Assembly: GCF_001641265.1 (NCBI RefSeq)
Contig: NW_020167533.1
Coordinates: forward strand, 434,001 to 498,000
Reading direction: 5' to 3'
Length of the DNA: 64,000 nucleotides
From: Pseudogymnoascus destructans
Taxonomy: Eukaryota > Ascomycota > Leotiomycetes > Thelebolales > Thelebolaceae
The translations under genes were made by a program, and so were the position numbers. Positions 20,923 through 33,080 of the stretch are shown here, piece after piece; the first letter of the stretch is position 1; every line of letters begins with the position of its first letter. The notes beneath the pieces are model-generated. The model saw nothing but the letters and a program-made list of their open reading frames with translations. It ran no database searches and was not told the origin of the DNA.

Positions 20923-21461
20923 TGTTATGGCTATAATAACATGACATCAGTTATAGGGCTAGCTGTTAAGCACATATTTAGAGTTTAATGACTTAATTAA
21001 GTAAACTATAGGTGTAAAGGTATATATATACTGCCTAGCAGTATATAGACTACACTGTGTAGCGTACTTCTAGGAACGTAGTTCTAACACTAGTAGGGCT
21101 AGGCTCTAGTAACGTGACCTAAGAAGTCATGAGGCTAGCGGGGCTAGGCAGTAGCGTGACCAGGCTAGTGGATAGTTGCAGAAACTAGTGGATATTAGAT
21201 AGTTGAGCTATCTACCCGTATCAACTATCTAGATTATCTAGCTATCCATCAACTATCTGAACTATCCCTAGGCACGACACTACTATATAAGTAGATGGTA
21301 TTCCCTTAGATAGGAGCTTCGTGCTGAACTTAATATAGTATTCTTTACATACTGTAACGTGTTACTTAGAAGCCTTTGTGTCTAATCCCCTACCTCCTCT
21401 AATAAGTAAACCTTACGCAAGAAACCTCTGTGCATCCTATCTGATAGGAAGCGGCGTTACA
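20923..21461 (+). repeat. LTR, family B, diverged longer copy
   Basis: About 539 bp begins TGTTATGGCTATAATAAC and ends GCGGCGTTACA. It matches the 19666 copy in its 3' two thirds (ATAAGTAGATGGTATTCCC, GGAGCTTCGTGCT) but carries about 140 bp of extra DNA in its 5' third. No target duplication is seen. Confidence 0.65.
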
Positions 21462-21609
21462 CTTGGCTCCTGCTAGGCCAAATACTTTGTTTTAGCGCAA
21501 GGCGCTACTGATAAGATTAGATCCTAGGGAATCTTTATCTTGGCCAGCCGCCTTTCTCCAAAACTGTAAACATCCTCTGCCCCAAGCCAGTTCTTGAGCA
21601 ACCGCAAAG

Positions 21610-23481
21610 ATGGGTAAAGGTAAGTCATCGTCATGATCGCCTTGAATCCAATGATCTATACTAACTCAACGTCACAGGAACCGACAAACTCTACGTAAGT
21701 CCCTCTCGACTCCTCCGCGGGCAGACCACACGACCTCACCCATTCCCCATCTACACTGTACTGACTTCTATTCCTCCTAGATCACCCACTCCGAATGGTC
21801 CTCCTCCGACCAATTCTCCGCCTCCGCCGGCTCTAATGTCAACGTCCGCGCCGCCTCGGGCTCCTTCAAGCGCCTCCCCTTCAACTTCTGCGCCGCCTCC
21901 CTCCAGCCCTTCCACCACCCCGTCTGCACCCCCTCCGGCACAATCTTCGACATCGAAGTCATAACCACCTGGCTCGCCACGCACTCTACCAACCCCGTCA
22001 CCGGCGGCCCCCTCAAAGCTAGCGAGTTGATTAAACTCAACTTCGCGCGGAACGGGGACACGGATGCGGGCGCGGCGGAGGGGAGGAAGGAGGCGTTGGG
22101 AGAGATGGTGGATCCGGTGACGTTTAAGGTGTTTACGGATAATACGCATATTGTAGCGATACGACATGGCGGGGAGGCGAATGTGTTTGCCTGGGAGACG
22201 GTGGAGAGGTTGAATGTCAAGGCGAGGATGTGGCGCGATCTAGTGGACGACCGCGAGTTCAGCCGGAAAGACATCATAACCCTCCAAGACCCGCAGAACG
22301 TGGAGAGTCGCGACCTGAGCCAGTTTAAGTTCCTGAAAGAGGGGGAGAGCGTGCTTAGTAAATCTGAAGAGGAGGAGCAGAAGGGCGGGAGCGTGAATGT
22401 CGCGGCGCTGGGAAGGGTGGGGGAGAAGGTGTTGAAAGCCAAGGAGGCGGTGGAGAAGGCGAGGCGAGAGAGAGAGGCGAATGGCGATGTAAATAGGAGT
22501 AAAGCTGTTGCGAAGGCGAGTGCGCCGGCGATGAGACCGCAGATGCATACCCAGAAGAAGGAGGTGTATAACGCGGCGCAGTATACGACGGGGAAGGCGG
22601 CGGCGTCGTTTACGTCGACGGGGTTGACGCCTTCGACGAGTGGGGAGCGCGCGTTGCTAACGGAGGAGGAGTATATGTTGCGCCCGAAACGGGTTAAGAA
22701 TAAGGGGTATGCGCGGCTGGAAACGAATTATGGGTCGTTGAACCTGGAGCTTTACCCTGAGACGGCGCCGAGAGCGGTGTGGAACTTTATACAGCTCGCG
22801 AAGAAGGGGTACTATAAAGGCGTTATTTTCCACCGCAGCATCCGAAATTTCATGTTGCAAGGTGGGGACCCGACGGGGACAGGGAAGGGGGGGACGAGCT
22901 GCTGGGGCAAGAACTTCCAGGATGAGTTTGACGGCCCGTTAACCCATGACGCGAGGGGGGTGGTCAGCATGGCGAATAAAGGGAAGAACACGAATTCGAG
23001 CCAATTCTTCATCCTCTACCGCCCACAAAAACATCTCGATCGGAAACACACCATCTTCGCGCGCGTAGTAGGCGGTATGGACGTCCTAGGCCGCATCGAA
23101 GCCGTGCCTGTGGATTCCGGGGATCGGCCGACGGAGGAGGTGGTCATTGAGGATGTAGTAGTGTTTGTGGACCCCTTTGAGGAGTTTCAAGCCGAGAGGA
23201 GGGAGAGGGAGGGGAAGGAAAGGGAGAGGGAGGAGGTGGAGAGGATGGGGGGGAGGGAGGATGATAGGACGACGTGGACGGGGAAGAGGGTTAGGGGTGA
23301 TGGGACGGTGGTGCAGAGTGAGGAGGCGGGGGGGGTGGGGAAGTATTTGAAGGCTGCTATTGAGGAGGGGGGGAAGGGGGGTGCTGGGGAGGGTGCTGGG
23401 GAGGGGGAGGCGTGGGAGGACGAGCCGGTGAAGAAGAAGGTTAAGGCTGCGGGGGGGTTTGGGAATTTTGATAGTTGGTGA
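21610..23481 (+). CDS. cyp8: U-box cyclophilin, PPIL2/Cyp60 family peptidyl-prolyl isomerase
   Basis: Exons are 21610-21619, 21678-21694 (17 nt) and 21781-23481, giving 575 aa, the usual length for the family. The start MGKGTDKLYITHSEW is the conserved family N-terminus and supports the two tiny exons. A U-box covers about residues 38-105 (LPFNFCAASLQPF, FDIEVITTWL, NPVTGGPL). The cyclophilin domain spans about 318-475, with the active-site segment FHRSIRNFMLQGGDPTG and GTSCWGK. Trp is retained in place of the His found in some spliceosomal members. The C-terminal tail is acidic and Lys-rich. Relatives act as ubiquitin ligases and folding factors associated with the spliceosome in the nucleus. 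The symbol follows the usual ascomycete name. Confidence 0.88.
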
Positions 23482-24897
23482 GAGATGGCTGGAAGGTTGA
23501 GGGTGGGTGTATATGCATATAACGGCGTTTGGAGTGGTGGGATGGAGGGAGAGGGATGTAAATGTAGTCTGGATACACATTGAATGTTGGTGACCGCCGA
23601 AGATAAGATGTCTCTTTGTCTGTGATATGAAAACAGTGCGCATTGAGTATATCAACGAGTAACGACGACTCGCGCCGTCGTACGCTCCCTGGAACAGTAC
23701 AATAAAAACGGCATATACATCTCTTTCTTCCGCTCACCGAGTCGATCTCTGAAGCTTCCCCATGTCCCCACCCCCCAGCCTGCTATCTCCAACCTCATTG
23801 TTCCCTCATCTCCATAACAACCGTACCTCAAATTCACCTCCCATTCTCACCGTTTACTCCATTCCTGTCACCACAGCCTCTAATTCACGCGTCCAAAGGA
23901 TAAGTCGGGCCTGCCTACCCGGCAAAAGCTGGAGGATATATAAGGCGAGGATTCGGGTGGTTTGTGGTGGCTTCCTTCTTCCTTCTTCAACCACCAATAG
24001 ACCTGTTTACGCACCACGCAACGACCACAAACGGATACATACTTACACACACATACTTACACCTTGTTGAAGTCTTCGACAGACTTTGAAGACTGGATTC
24101 ATCGATAGATTCGCTGCATTTTGGAGATTCGAGAGTGGGTGTGAAGTGGTCTGGACTCTGGTGGCTCGTGTTGACTCCATGCAGGTGTTTTGAGAGAGGG
24201 CTGGTTTGGAATATCATACCCGAGGTCGTTGGTGAGGTGAGGACACGCCGCAATATTACACTCCATTATACCCATTATGTCCATTGTCTCTCTGGCACTA
24301 TTGGACATGTCTAATGTCTTATTCGACGCGTCCATGACTAAAGTTATTTCCATTATTTGTTGTCGCTGCTCGTCGGGACATGCCCCAACGGGAGTCGGTG
24401 TACGAATATCATTCTCACCTTCTCCTTTCGTCGTGAGCAAATTGTGGATTTGTCTGCACTGCCTTGTGAGGAACAGGCAATGGTGGACTGCTAATGGATT
24501 GCTAACCGTCACATGCAGGGGAGGAGATTCCATCTCTTACACAATCTCTAACAAGCCCACCCAATTAAGAGGCTACTACGCGTTTTATATATTTTCTGCC
24601 CTAGGAAAGAGTGGTTATAGACGCAAAACTTATATCTTATACCATCACTTTGGTTTATCAGCAAACAATCAACGGCTAGTTATCTGCTAAAGTAAGTCCC
24701 AGCTTAAACCCTTCGCACTTTCATTTATCCCCTCCGATCAGACTAGTGACTAAATCGGTTTAGTCACTTTTCGTCGTCAGCTTTTCCCCGCGTCCGCCCC
24801 TCTTCGATCCTGAGAAACCCAACCAAAGAGCCGCCGCAAAGCGAGGCCATCCGCCCTTCCATCACCAAAAGCCCGGCAACAAAATCCTGCCAGAGCA
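23482..24897 (+). other. Long intergenic region and probable 5' leader of the Zn2Cys6 gene
   Basis: About 1.4 kb holds no convincing gene. Several short frames precede the regulator's ATG at 24898 and could be upstream reading frames in a long leader, as is common for fungal regulators. No RNA gene is recognised. Confidence 0.4.
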
Positions 24898-27800
24898 ATG
24901 GCGACAACACACCAGGTTTCCCAGCAGTCCTCGGGAAACGTTAATTCCACCAGTGGCGGCGCCAATGGGAAAAACGAAGGCTCTCCCCAGCCTACCACCC
25001 AGCACAAGCGTGTCTACCAGGCCTGCATCCCATGTCGCAAGCGCAAAGTCAAGTGCGACCTGGGCTCCGTCGACAACCCCAATGCCCCGCCATGCGTCCG
25101 CTGCCGTCGCGAGTCAAAGGACTGCTACTTCTCTGTGACCCGGCGCAAGCAGAGACTCGACGAGAATGACATTCCCATCTACGACCCGGACTTCGTCGAC
25201 CGCAACGCGCGCAAGAGGCAGTATACCAGCGACAGCGGCTCGGAGCCGCCAGAGGTGCGCCCGGAGTCGTCCGCGGGGTCGCGCCCGTTAAACCCTGCGT
25301 ACAGACATACGCCGATCCAACCGCCTAATGTTGCTACGTCGCCAGCTGCGAGTGTCAGTCGCTATGATTCGCAGCCGGGGCGCGAGCATCGCAGGGCGGG
25401 GTCGCGCCAATGCGACTCGAATGTGCGCTATGAAAACCCTGAGGCGCAGACTACGATGAGGAAGGGAATCTATGGACCGCATGATGCTCTGGATCTGCTG
25501 TACCAGGCCGCGACTGATGGGTATGTTTGTGTGATGTCTCTCAGATGTTGGTTGTGCTAACGCAAGCTGCAGTTCCCCGACGAAGCGCATGAAGCTGCTC
25601 AACTCCAGCGGCATCGATGGCTCTTCTGCCCGCGACAACCAGGGGTTCCCACAACAGCAACCATACAGCACTCCGAGGTTCATCCAGGCAAACAACCTAC
25701 GCCCAATGGGTCCTCCGTCGCAGGCACACAACGAGACGAGGGACACGAGGGGCTCTATGCCAGTCGATAACGATACTATAAACCGCATGAACGACCCTGG
25801 CTACAAGACAGCAGTTAGGGCTTGGGGCAGGTTTCGTTTTGTCCGCGCTGGATGGTTCACTCCTGTAGAAGCCATTGCGTATATCGAATAGTGAGTGATG
25901 GCTATCTCTACAACCATCAAAGCGTATGCTGACCTTTATAGCTATTATCGGTACCTGTCGCCAATGACGCCAATCTCGCCTCCCACCTTCCAAAACCCCT
26001 CAACGCACGTCACTTTACTCCAGGAAGAGCCCATCCTGACGGTCACGCTGCTGACTATTGCGTCTCGGTATTTGCAAATCCCAGGAACCGGCGGCCAGTG
26101 TCGGTCTCACGCAATCCACGAGCAATTGTGGACCTACCTTCGCGGCATGATCGAGCGCTGCCTCTGGGGCCAGGAATCATTCGGTGGGGGCTTCTGCGGA
26201 TCAGGTGCCACGGATTGGGAGCAGACTTCAAGCACTGCACCATGGCGTGGGATGCGGAAAGGCTCTCTTCGGACTCTCGGCACGATTGAGTCGCTGATGA
26301 TTCTCACCGAGTGGCATCCTCGCGGCCTCCATTTCCCTCCACAAGACGCTACTGATGAGCTTATGCTTCCGTCGTACGACGGCCCCGACAACTTTTCCAC
26401 GGATGAAGATGGAAACCAGCGCGCCCTGAACGGTGTCGGCGGTAAGCGAATTGAGAGCTGGCTGGAGCCGGCATGGAGATCCGACCGCATGTGCTGGATG
26501 CTTCTGAGTACCGCCATGGGCCTTTCCTACGAGCTTGGCGTCTTCGACCAGATCGACCAGCTGCTGGAAGTAGGCGGCGACATGGCTCGTCCCGAATATG
26601 ACGACGAAGCATACCGCCACCGTGCTGCCCGCATCAAAAAGCTGCTGCTGATTTACGTGACCCAGCTTGCGGGGCGTCTTGGATGGACCAATATGGTGCC
26701 TGAGAACCTCAGAGCGTATGATAAAATGCGCAAGAGGACGGCTTCTGCGGACCCAAACACGCCGAACACAACCGCGTCCATACTGGCTTCGTTCAACTAC
26801 ATTCCCGACTTGGAGCTCGACGACCAGATCATCCACTGCTGGGCGGGAATTACCACGGCTATGGGGGCGGGCAATGACAAGATCTTCCGGTCGCGCAAGT
26901 ACACCACCGATATCATCACGACCGGCAAGTATCTCGATCTCTTGGCCGAGTTCCAGCCAATTCTGGCCACCTGGAAGCGGACCTTTGTCAGCTACCCCCT
27001 GCCGCAATACATTCGCCACATCTTAACCATCGAGTACGAGTATGTTCGGATATACATCAACTCACTTTCCCTGCAAGCCGTCGTCGAGCGCTGCACCAAC
27101 AATGCCGCAACGACCGAAAACCGCCACCCCAACTTCCTCAACCAGATCCCACTGACGCTCTACGGTGGCTTCACAACACGCGACCAGGAATACGTCCGTG
27201 AAGTAGTCGACGGCTCACGCAACCTCCTCCGAACAGTGGTTGAGGGCCTCCTCCCCAACGGCTTCCTCAAGCACGCCCCCGTCCGCACATACTTCCGCAT
27301 CATCTCCGGCGCCATGTTCTTGCTCAAGACCTTCGCCCTCGGCGCCTCCAAGAACGATGTCGAAGTTAGCATCGGGCTCATGGACCGCGCTGTTGAAGCC
27401 CTTCGCGACTGCGTTGTTGATGACGTACATCTCGGAACCCGGTTCGCGGACCTACTGCACACCCTCACCACGCGCCTGCGCAACCGCTTCATGCACGCCC
27501 CCGTCTCATCCGAGGCAGGCGTCAACGATTCCCAACAAGCTATCGCGGGAGGACCACATGGTGGCGAAGATAACGGACACTGGAACGGCCCTAGCATGCC
27601 TGCCTTCTCCGACGGAGGCAATGGTATGCACCCCCCTAACTCCTCGTCCTCTATCAAACACCAACTAACCCCCACCCCCCCAGACATCAACATCTCTGCC
27701 ACCGCCTTTGATCTCGGCAGCAACGCCTTCCACGGCAACGCACCCTACGGCTCCACCGGCGGCAGCGCACAGAACCCCTTCGGTGCCCCCGCCGTCTCCG

Positions 27801-28036
27801 AGGGCGGCCCAGCCTTTGGTGGCAGCGACTGGGGCAACGCGGGCGAGATGTGGTATCTCCCACCCGGCGCGGCGTTCTTTCATAATGCCAATGCGGATAC
27901 GAGTATCACGCAGACGAGCGAGGGGGTTAATCTTGGGGGGGTAGATTTGTTGGATTATATGGCCATGGATTCGATGGATCAGTATCCGGGGGGGATTGAG
28001 TCGTTGGTGGGGGAGTATAGGGAGTATAGTCGTTGA
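24898..28036 (+). CDS. Zn2Cys6 transcription factor with fungal-specific middle domain
   Basis: Exons are 24898-25520, 25573-25890 and 25942-28036 (1011 aa). A further in-frame 60-nt intron (27624-27683; GTATGC, CTAAC, CAG) may be removed, giving 991 aa. The binuclear zinc cluster spans residues 43-76 (CIPCRKRKVKC, then CVRC and C), followed by a basic segment. A disordered stretch with a Gln/Pro run comes next. From about residue 300 onward there is a helical regulatory domain (LTIASRYLQIPG, AWRSDRMCWMLLSTAMGLSYELG). The Gly/Ser-rich C-terminus could serve in activation. The family regulates metabolism or stress genes; the zinc cluster with its LGSVDNPNAPP insert resembles a widespread ascomycete group, but I cannot assign a target. 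It is a nuclear protein. Confidence 0.85.
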
Positions 28037-28356
28037 GATTGTGGAGGTGATGTGTGGGAGGTAGGTGGGCGGTGTGGTTTATGCGTTTTTTTAGCGGAAG
28101 ACTGGGTAGATAGCGTCGTTTGGGACGAGTTGTATGGAATTTTTTTTCGTGTGGGGCAAAATATTGGGGGGATCTGGGACTTTTCTTGGGATAGGGGGGT
28201 GTTGGTATGGAGGGGACGGAAGGGGGGACTTTTTGTGTATGGCGTTATATTAGGTATAATTAGCGAGCGCGAGAAATTTTACTATATTTATATCCCATCT
28301 TCCTTCTTGTGAGGGTTTCCCTATCTGATACATTTCTATTACAAGAGTCTATTTTT
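28037..28356 (+). other. 3' region of the Zn2Cys6 gene
   Basis: The region is G-rich then AT-rich downstream DNA. No other feature is seen. Confidence 0.4.
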
Positions 28357-28720
28357 TTAATTGTGTAATTCAACTTTAGCATGAAGGTTCCGAGACCGCC
28401 TTCTTCTTTCGCCTCCAATGGCCCACCATATTCGTCTCATCCTCCGTCTCATTCGCCGCTCCATTTGGCGTGCCATGATGGCGAGTATTGCGTACGTTAA
28501 GGGGGCAGATGTCTTCGCAAGCATAGGAACTTTCCTCCCGAAGGCCTGTTGTGCATCGAACATGTCGAGCCATGGAGCTACCTCGTTGATGTAATTCTTA
28601 AGCCACACTACACGTTCACCTGTCGACACAACCGTATGTATGAACCACATTCCATGTTGATGCATTGGAGTCTGAAGGGTGAAGATAATACGAACCTTTG
28701 TCATCTCCTGCGACTGGGCT
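28357..28720 (-). pseudogene. Fragment of a fungal Zn2Cys6 regulator
   Basis: The minus-strand reading includes NYINEVAPWLDMFDAQQAF and LAKTSAPLTYAILAIMARQM, typical of the fungal-specific transcription factor domain. The zinc cluster and the rest of the domain are absent, and the frame decays into an Arg-rich run. It is a truncated relic, not related in sequence to the neighbouring intact regulator. Confidence 0.6.
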
Positions 28721-29091
28721 GCCGACTCTCGTAGGGCCCGCAGAATGAGCAGTATCGAACAATAGCGCTCAAAACTGTCTCTGTGACTCTATGAATCTGG
28801 GGTTGTTCAAGTATTCATCATATGTGGAAAGGTTCATTGGAGAAGTGTTTAAAGTAGCATTATATGCCAACGCATAGTCTTCTAGACCTGCCTTGTAATG
28901 AGACTTGTTCCATTAATATCGATGTTGACAAGTTATCATAGTATGAGCAAATCTTGTGATGTATACGAGCTGACTGAATTTGAGCGTCGTTGAACAGCTT
29001 TGAAAAACCAAGCAGGTGGCTCGGGCTAGGCATTCTGGAGTTTAGAAAGGTCGGTCCACAGTAATAAAGTTAACCCGCTCATCTGACTTAC

Positions 29092-29330
29092 GGTCTAGGA
29101 CTTTGGTTACGAATATAAGGGTGCATATATCCTGCCCGTTGACTGGCAGGCGGCCTTTAGTGGGGCCTTGTTGCATCGTGAGTCCTTTGCCTTCAACCAG
29201 GTCTCCTGAGGTTAATCATCTGTAGCGCTTTTGTTGGATCCCTCGGAATTGCGTATCTTGCAGACAAGGTGGGGAGGAAATGGGCGTATGCTCTTGTCTT
29301 GTATTTTCATACGTCGGCATCACTCTCGAG
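29092..29330 (+). pseudogene. Fragment of an MFS sugar transporter
   Basis: Reading pieces DFGYEYKGAYILPVDWQAAF and, after a possible intron, AFVGSLGIAYLADKVGRKWAY match the start of fungal sugar/maltose transporters (second helix and the first loop motif DKVGRK). The two pieces are not cleanly in phase and no further helices follow. Confidence 0.55.
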
Positions 29331-29526
29331 TTCGTTGCTTTATGCTTGCTTTTATAATGAGCAATATAATTACTAGTAGATTGCCCTAGTTTTTTTATTT
29401 CTCTATAGGTGGCTAATAAAAGTTAATAAATATTAATAAACTATAAAAAGAGAATACTTACTTGCAGAATTTTTAAGAACACTTAACAGTAAGTGTCCTA
29501 GGTTGATTTTCAATAATTGGATTTAA

Positions 29527-30416
29527 TGTCATACTGACATTCGTTGCACTCAGTTTGCTATCAAACTCAAGAGCAAACTTAGAAATCTCCTCCTCAAACC
29601 TACAAGTCACTATACATATTTTGGCTTATCACACCAACAACAAAAGCAATACTACTCAACGATTGCTACAACCCTCTATGATTCATTACACGTCATTGCT
29701 CCTTAGTTACTGGGCCGATATGACCACATAGCATATCTCTACAACCCTCTATGATTCATTACATGACATCACTCCTTAGTTACTGGGCTAATACTACACA
29801 TGACATATCTCTATCAACTAGAAGCTCCAAAAGCTTCTACAACCATCTATGATTCATTACACATCATCGCTCCTTAGTTACCCACAAGATTGGTTAAGTT
29901 ATGACATAATTTGTCTATAGGGGTACTCTGACCTTGGACCTCCTTTCACTTCCTATAGGCTACGAACCTAAGAGATGGTTCTATGGGATTCTCTTACGTC
30001 GACTACAGTTACCAAGCCTGGTAAGTCATGGAACTCTTGGAAAATGAGAGAACTACAGTCCTTTAGCATAAATAGGATTGCCCTTTCCTTAAGAAAGGGC
30101 AAGCAGACAATACAGTAAATCGACTATCACATACTTCCACGTCTTTTCCAAGCTTCCAAGCATTCATCTTGTTACTCCTTGTTTCTGAAAAGTCAGTGAG
30201 GTGTTAACCTCTGACTTACCCCCGAGTTCCCAGACTCAACATTTGTTGCAACTTGTCTGAACCACTTCACTACATCACACACCTGATTGCTGTGTTGTGG
30301 AATAGTCTAAGCTACGACCCTTTGTGGCTCTGTTTTCTAAGACAGTGTGTTGTCTTAGTAAATTCATCCCTTCCTTGGGTGGCTAGATTCTCACATCTGG
30401 TGCACCCACCATTACA
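29527..30416 (-). repeat. LTR, family A, inverted copy
   Basis: About 890 bp is the reverse of 14554-15489, running on the plus strand from TGTCATACTGACATTCG to CACCCACCATTACA. The flanking 5-mers (TTTAA and CTGAA) do not match, so the original target duplication is lost or this is a recombined LTR. Confidence 0.8.
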
Positions 30417-30733
30417 CTGAACCCTACACCCTTACCGTCCCCCACTATAGTGTAACTCGCTATGTCCTCCTCTACTGGTTCGAAACCACACTGAGTCGGA
30501 TTTCATGCTTGTGGTGACCGTAACAGCTCATAGGCAGGTTCTTCGAGTATCTAGGTAAGGAGGCATCCTTACATGTATAATAATAGGAGTTTTGTTATAA
30601 AAATAAAAATTTAAGAGGGAGATTATTATTATATATATACTTAAAAGCTTTTACATATCTTTATATGTCTTTATAAGCATCTATAAGCATCTATAAGTAT
30701 CTATAAGCATTTATAAGCATTTATAAGCATCTA
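30417..30733. repeat. Intergenic DNA ending in an 11-bp tandem repeat
   Basis: The sequence is unremarkable to about 30640. It is then followed by a run of close to nine diverged copies of an unit like CATCTATAAG up to 30733, just outside the left end of the pogo-like element. Confidence 0.5.
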
Positions 30734-30735
30734 TA

Positions 30736-32595
30736 ACGTACATGTATAGCGAAAGCGCCAAACAAGCGAAAGCGCCAAAATGATGCGGTGACCAAACCCC
30801 CCAACTAAATGTTAAATTCCTCAACAACAAAACATGCCCCATAAAAACGATGAAAGCCAATTAGTGCTAGCTATCCAGGCTATGCAAAGCGACCCAAAGT
30901 TACGCCTTCGAGTTGCTGCTAGGATCTATTCTGTGGACCACCGCAAGCTAGGTCGTCGTCTAGAAGGTGTACCTTCACGACGCGATATCCAAGCCAACTC
31001 ACGGAAATTAACTAACCTAGAGGAGTCCGTCCTTGTTCAGTATATACTCGACCTAGCTGCCAAAGGGTTTCCTCCTCGGCTGTCTGTTGTTGAAGATATG
31101 GCAAGTCGACTACTTGCAACACGCGACGCGTCACGCGTTGGGTCGCGTTGGGCTTCAAACTTTGTTAAGCGGCGTGTAGAGCTCCAGACACGCTTTCAGT
31201 GCAAATACGACTACCAGAGGGCTAAGTGCGAAGATCCAGAAGTTATTAATGGCTGGTTTGAGCTTGTGCGTAACACAATTGCGAAATATGGTATCGATGA
31301 AGCAGATATCTACAACTTTGATGAGACTGGGTTTATGATGGGCGTTATCTCAACTGCTATGGTTGTAACAAGCTCAGACGGGCGGGCAAAAGCAAAGAAG
31401 GTACAGCCTGGTAATCGGGAATGGGTTACAGTAATCCAAGGCGTTAGTTCTCAAGGTTGGGCAGTACCACCATTTATCATTGTTGCAGGCAAAAACCACC
31501 TTACATCTTGGTATGAGAATAGTGGATTTTCAAGCGATTGGGTGATTTCTGTTACTGAAAATGGCTGGACTACAAACGAGAGAGGCATGGATTGGATTCA
31601 GCACTTTGAGAAGCATACAAAGGCCCGGAGTGTTGGTGGTTATCGCTTGTTAGTCCTTGATGGTCATGAGAGCCACCACTCAGATGAGTTTGAGGAGTAC
31701 TGCAAGGAACACAACATTATTACGCTTTGTATGCCTGCTCACTCTTCTCATCTACTCCAGCCACTTGATGTTGGCTGTTTCGGCCCGTTAAAGCAGGCCT
31801 ATGGTCGGCAAATTGAAGATATGATGCAGGCTCATATTTCTCATATTACAAAGGATGACTTCTTTCCTGCCTTCCACGCTGCATTTAACACTACAATGAC
31901 GGAAAGTAACATTTGAGGCGGGTTCCGAGGGGCAGGGCTTCTTCCATTTGACCCTGAGAGAGTGATATCTACACTTGATCTTAAGTTAAGGACACCAACG
32001 CCTCCAAGCTCCCGCCCAGGTACTGCTCAACCTTGGGTTTCTCAGACACCAAACAACCCAATTGAAGCTATGTCACAGTCTACATTTATTAAAACTCGGA
32101 TTTCACGCCATCAAAATAGCTCTCCAACCTCAATCTATGCAGCTGTTGACCAGTTTACAAAGGGTGCATCGCAAATAATGCATCAATTAGCACTGCTAAA
32201 GGGAGAGAACCAAAACCTACGACAGGCAAATGAAGTACTAAGCAAGCGCCGGAGAGCTAGGAAAACACGACTACAGCAAGGAGGATCACTTAGTCAACAA
32301 GGGGCGCAAGAGCTACAGGATGAGAGGAATGTTGTGCAGCAGGTAGAGCAGGAAATAAGGGCAAGCCGTGGTCGGAAGCCAAGGGAAGAAACCCGTGCCC
32401 GTCGCTGTGGCAAGTGTGGTGAGACTGGGCACAATGTGCGCACGTGTCAGATTGTAATAGACACCTCTGAGGAAGAGGACTCCGAGTAGTTTCAATTGAT
32501 TTCTAATGTTGTGGTAGATTTATCGCAATGTTTGTCGTGAGGGTAGATAATTTTGGCGCTTTCGCTTGTTTGGCGCTTTCGCTATACATGTACGT
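30736..32595 (+). mobile_element. pogo/Fot1-like DNA transposon with 45-bp perfect TIRs
   Basis: The element is 1860 bp, with inverted repeats 30736-30780 and 32551-32595 that match over 45 bp. It is flanked by TA on each side (30734-30735, 32596-32597), the target duplication of the Tc1/mariner superfamily. Each TIR contains AGCGAAAGCGCCAAA twice. One transposase gene fills the interior. Confidence 0.9.
30834..32489 (+). pseudogene. pogo/Fot1-type transposase with a single in-frame TGA
   Basis: There are 552 codons in one frame from the ATG at 30834, broken only by TGA at 31914-31916. The product has an N-terminal DNA-binding helix-turn-helix region (LRVAARIYSVDHRKLGRRL). The DDE core has FDETGF, LVLDGHESHH and LLQPLDVGCFGPLKQAYG, so all three acidic residues are present. 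A coiled coil and a C-terminal CCHC zinc knuckle (CGKCGETGHNVRTC, about residues 523-536) follow. The TGA replaces the residue that is Arg in the related transposase at 18291 (NI-R-SGWRAAGL), pointing to CGA to TGA. Apart from this the copy looks functional, so the element is young. Confidence 0.85.
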
Positions 32596-32597
32596 TA

Positions 32598-33080
32598 AGC
32601 AATTACATTAGTAATTTATCTTATCTTATCTTATCTTATTGCAACTTAGTCCTAATTAGGTAATGTATATACCTAAATAGGTTTAATACTTTTTCTAACT
32701 CATTAACTCATAAGTCTACTCGAGTTGGTGAGTTTGAGTTTGAGTACAGGTCTAAACTCAACTCAATGAGTTGAGTTTGGTTTCAAACTCATGAGTCTAC
32801 TTGAATTGCTAACCCTGACCTATGGTATCTAGGTATTTACCTAGGTAATTTCCTACCTAGACTTATTATAAAATATCTAAGTATCTAGGTATTTTCAGAT
32901 ACATACCTAGATACTAGCCAAGAGTTGCCAAGAGCACTAAGGCGCACAAATACTAACGTCTAAAATCTTGTCTTCGTGCTTAATGTGGTGATAATTAGTG
33001 TAAAGATAAGCGACTCTCCATTGTCTAAGGCATTACGGGTGTAGCCTTAGCCACCAAGGTTACAACCGCTAAGCAGACAA
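32598..33080. repeat. AT-rich repeats and a hAT-type terminal relic
   Basis: There is a TTATC run at about 32617-32640. At 32690-32816, overlapping GAGTTTGAG/CTCAAACTC palindromes end in TTGCTAACCCTG, which resembles the right end of a hAT element. It is followed by palindromic CTAGGTA repeats to about 32910. Confidence 0.4.

Noticed and set aside
22027..23481. Treating 22027 as the start of the cyclophilin gene
   Set aside because: The U-box and the conserved MGKGTDKLY start lie upstream in two tiny exons that join in phase.
29522..30421. Target duplication for the inverted family A LTR
   Set aside because: The 5-bp flanks TTTAA and CTGAA differ, so no duplication can be claimed.
30470..30500. 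tRNA-like B-box (GGTTCGAAACC)
   Set aside because: No matching A-box or cloverleaf could be drawn around it on either strand.
32598..32640. TTATC run as a CRISPR or telomere-like array
   Set aside because: It is a short simple repeat with no spacers and not a telomeric unit.
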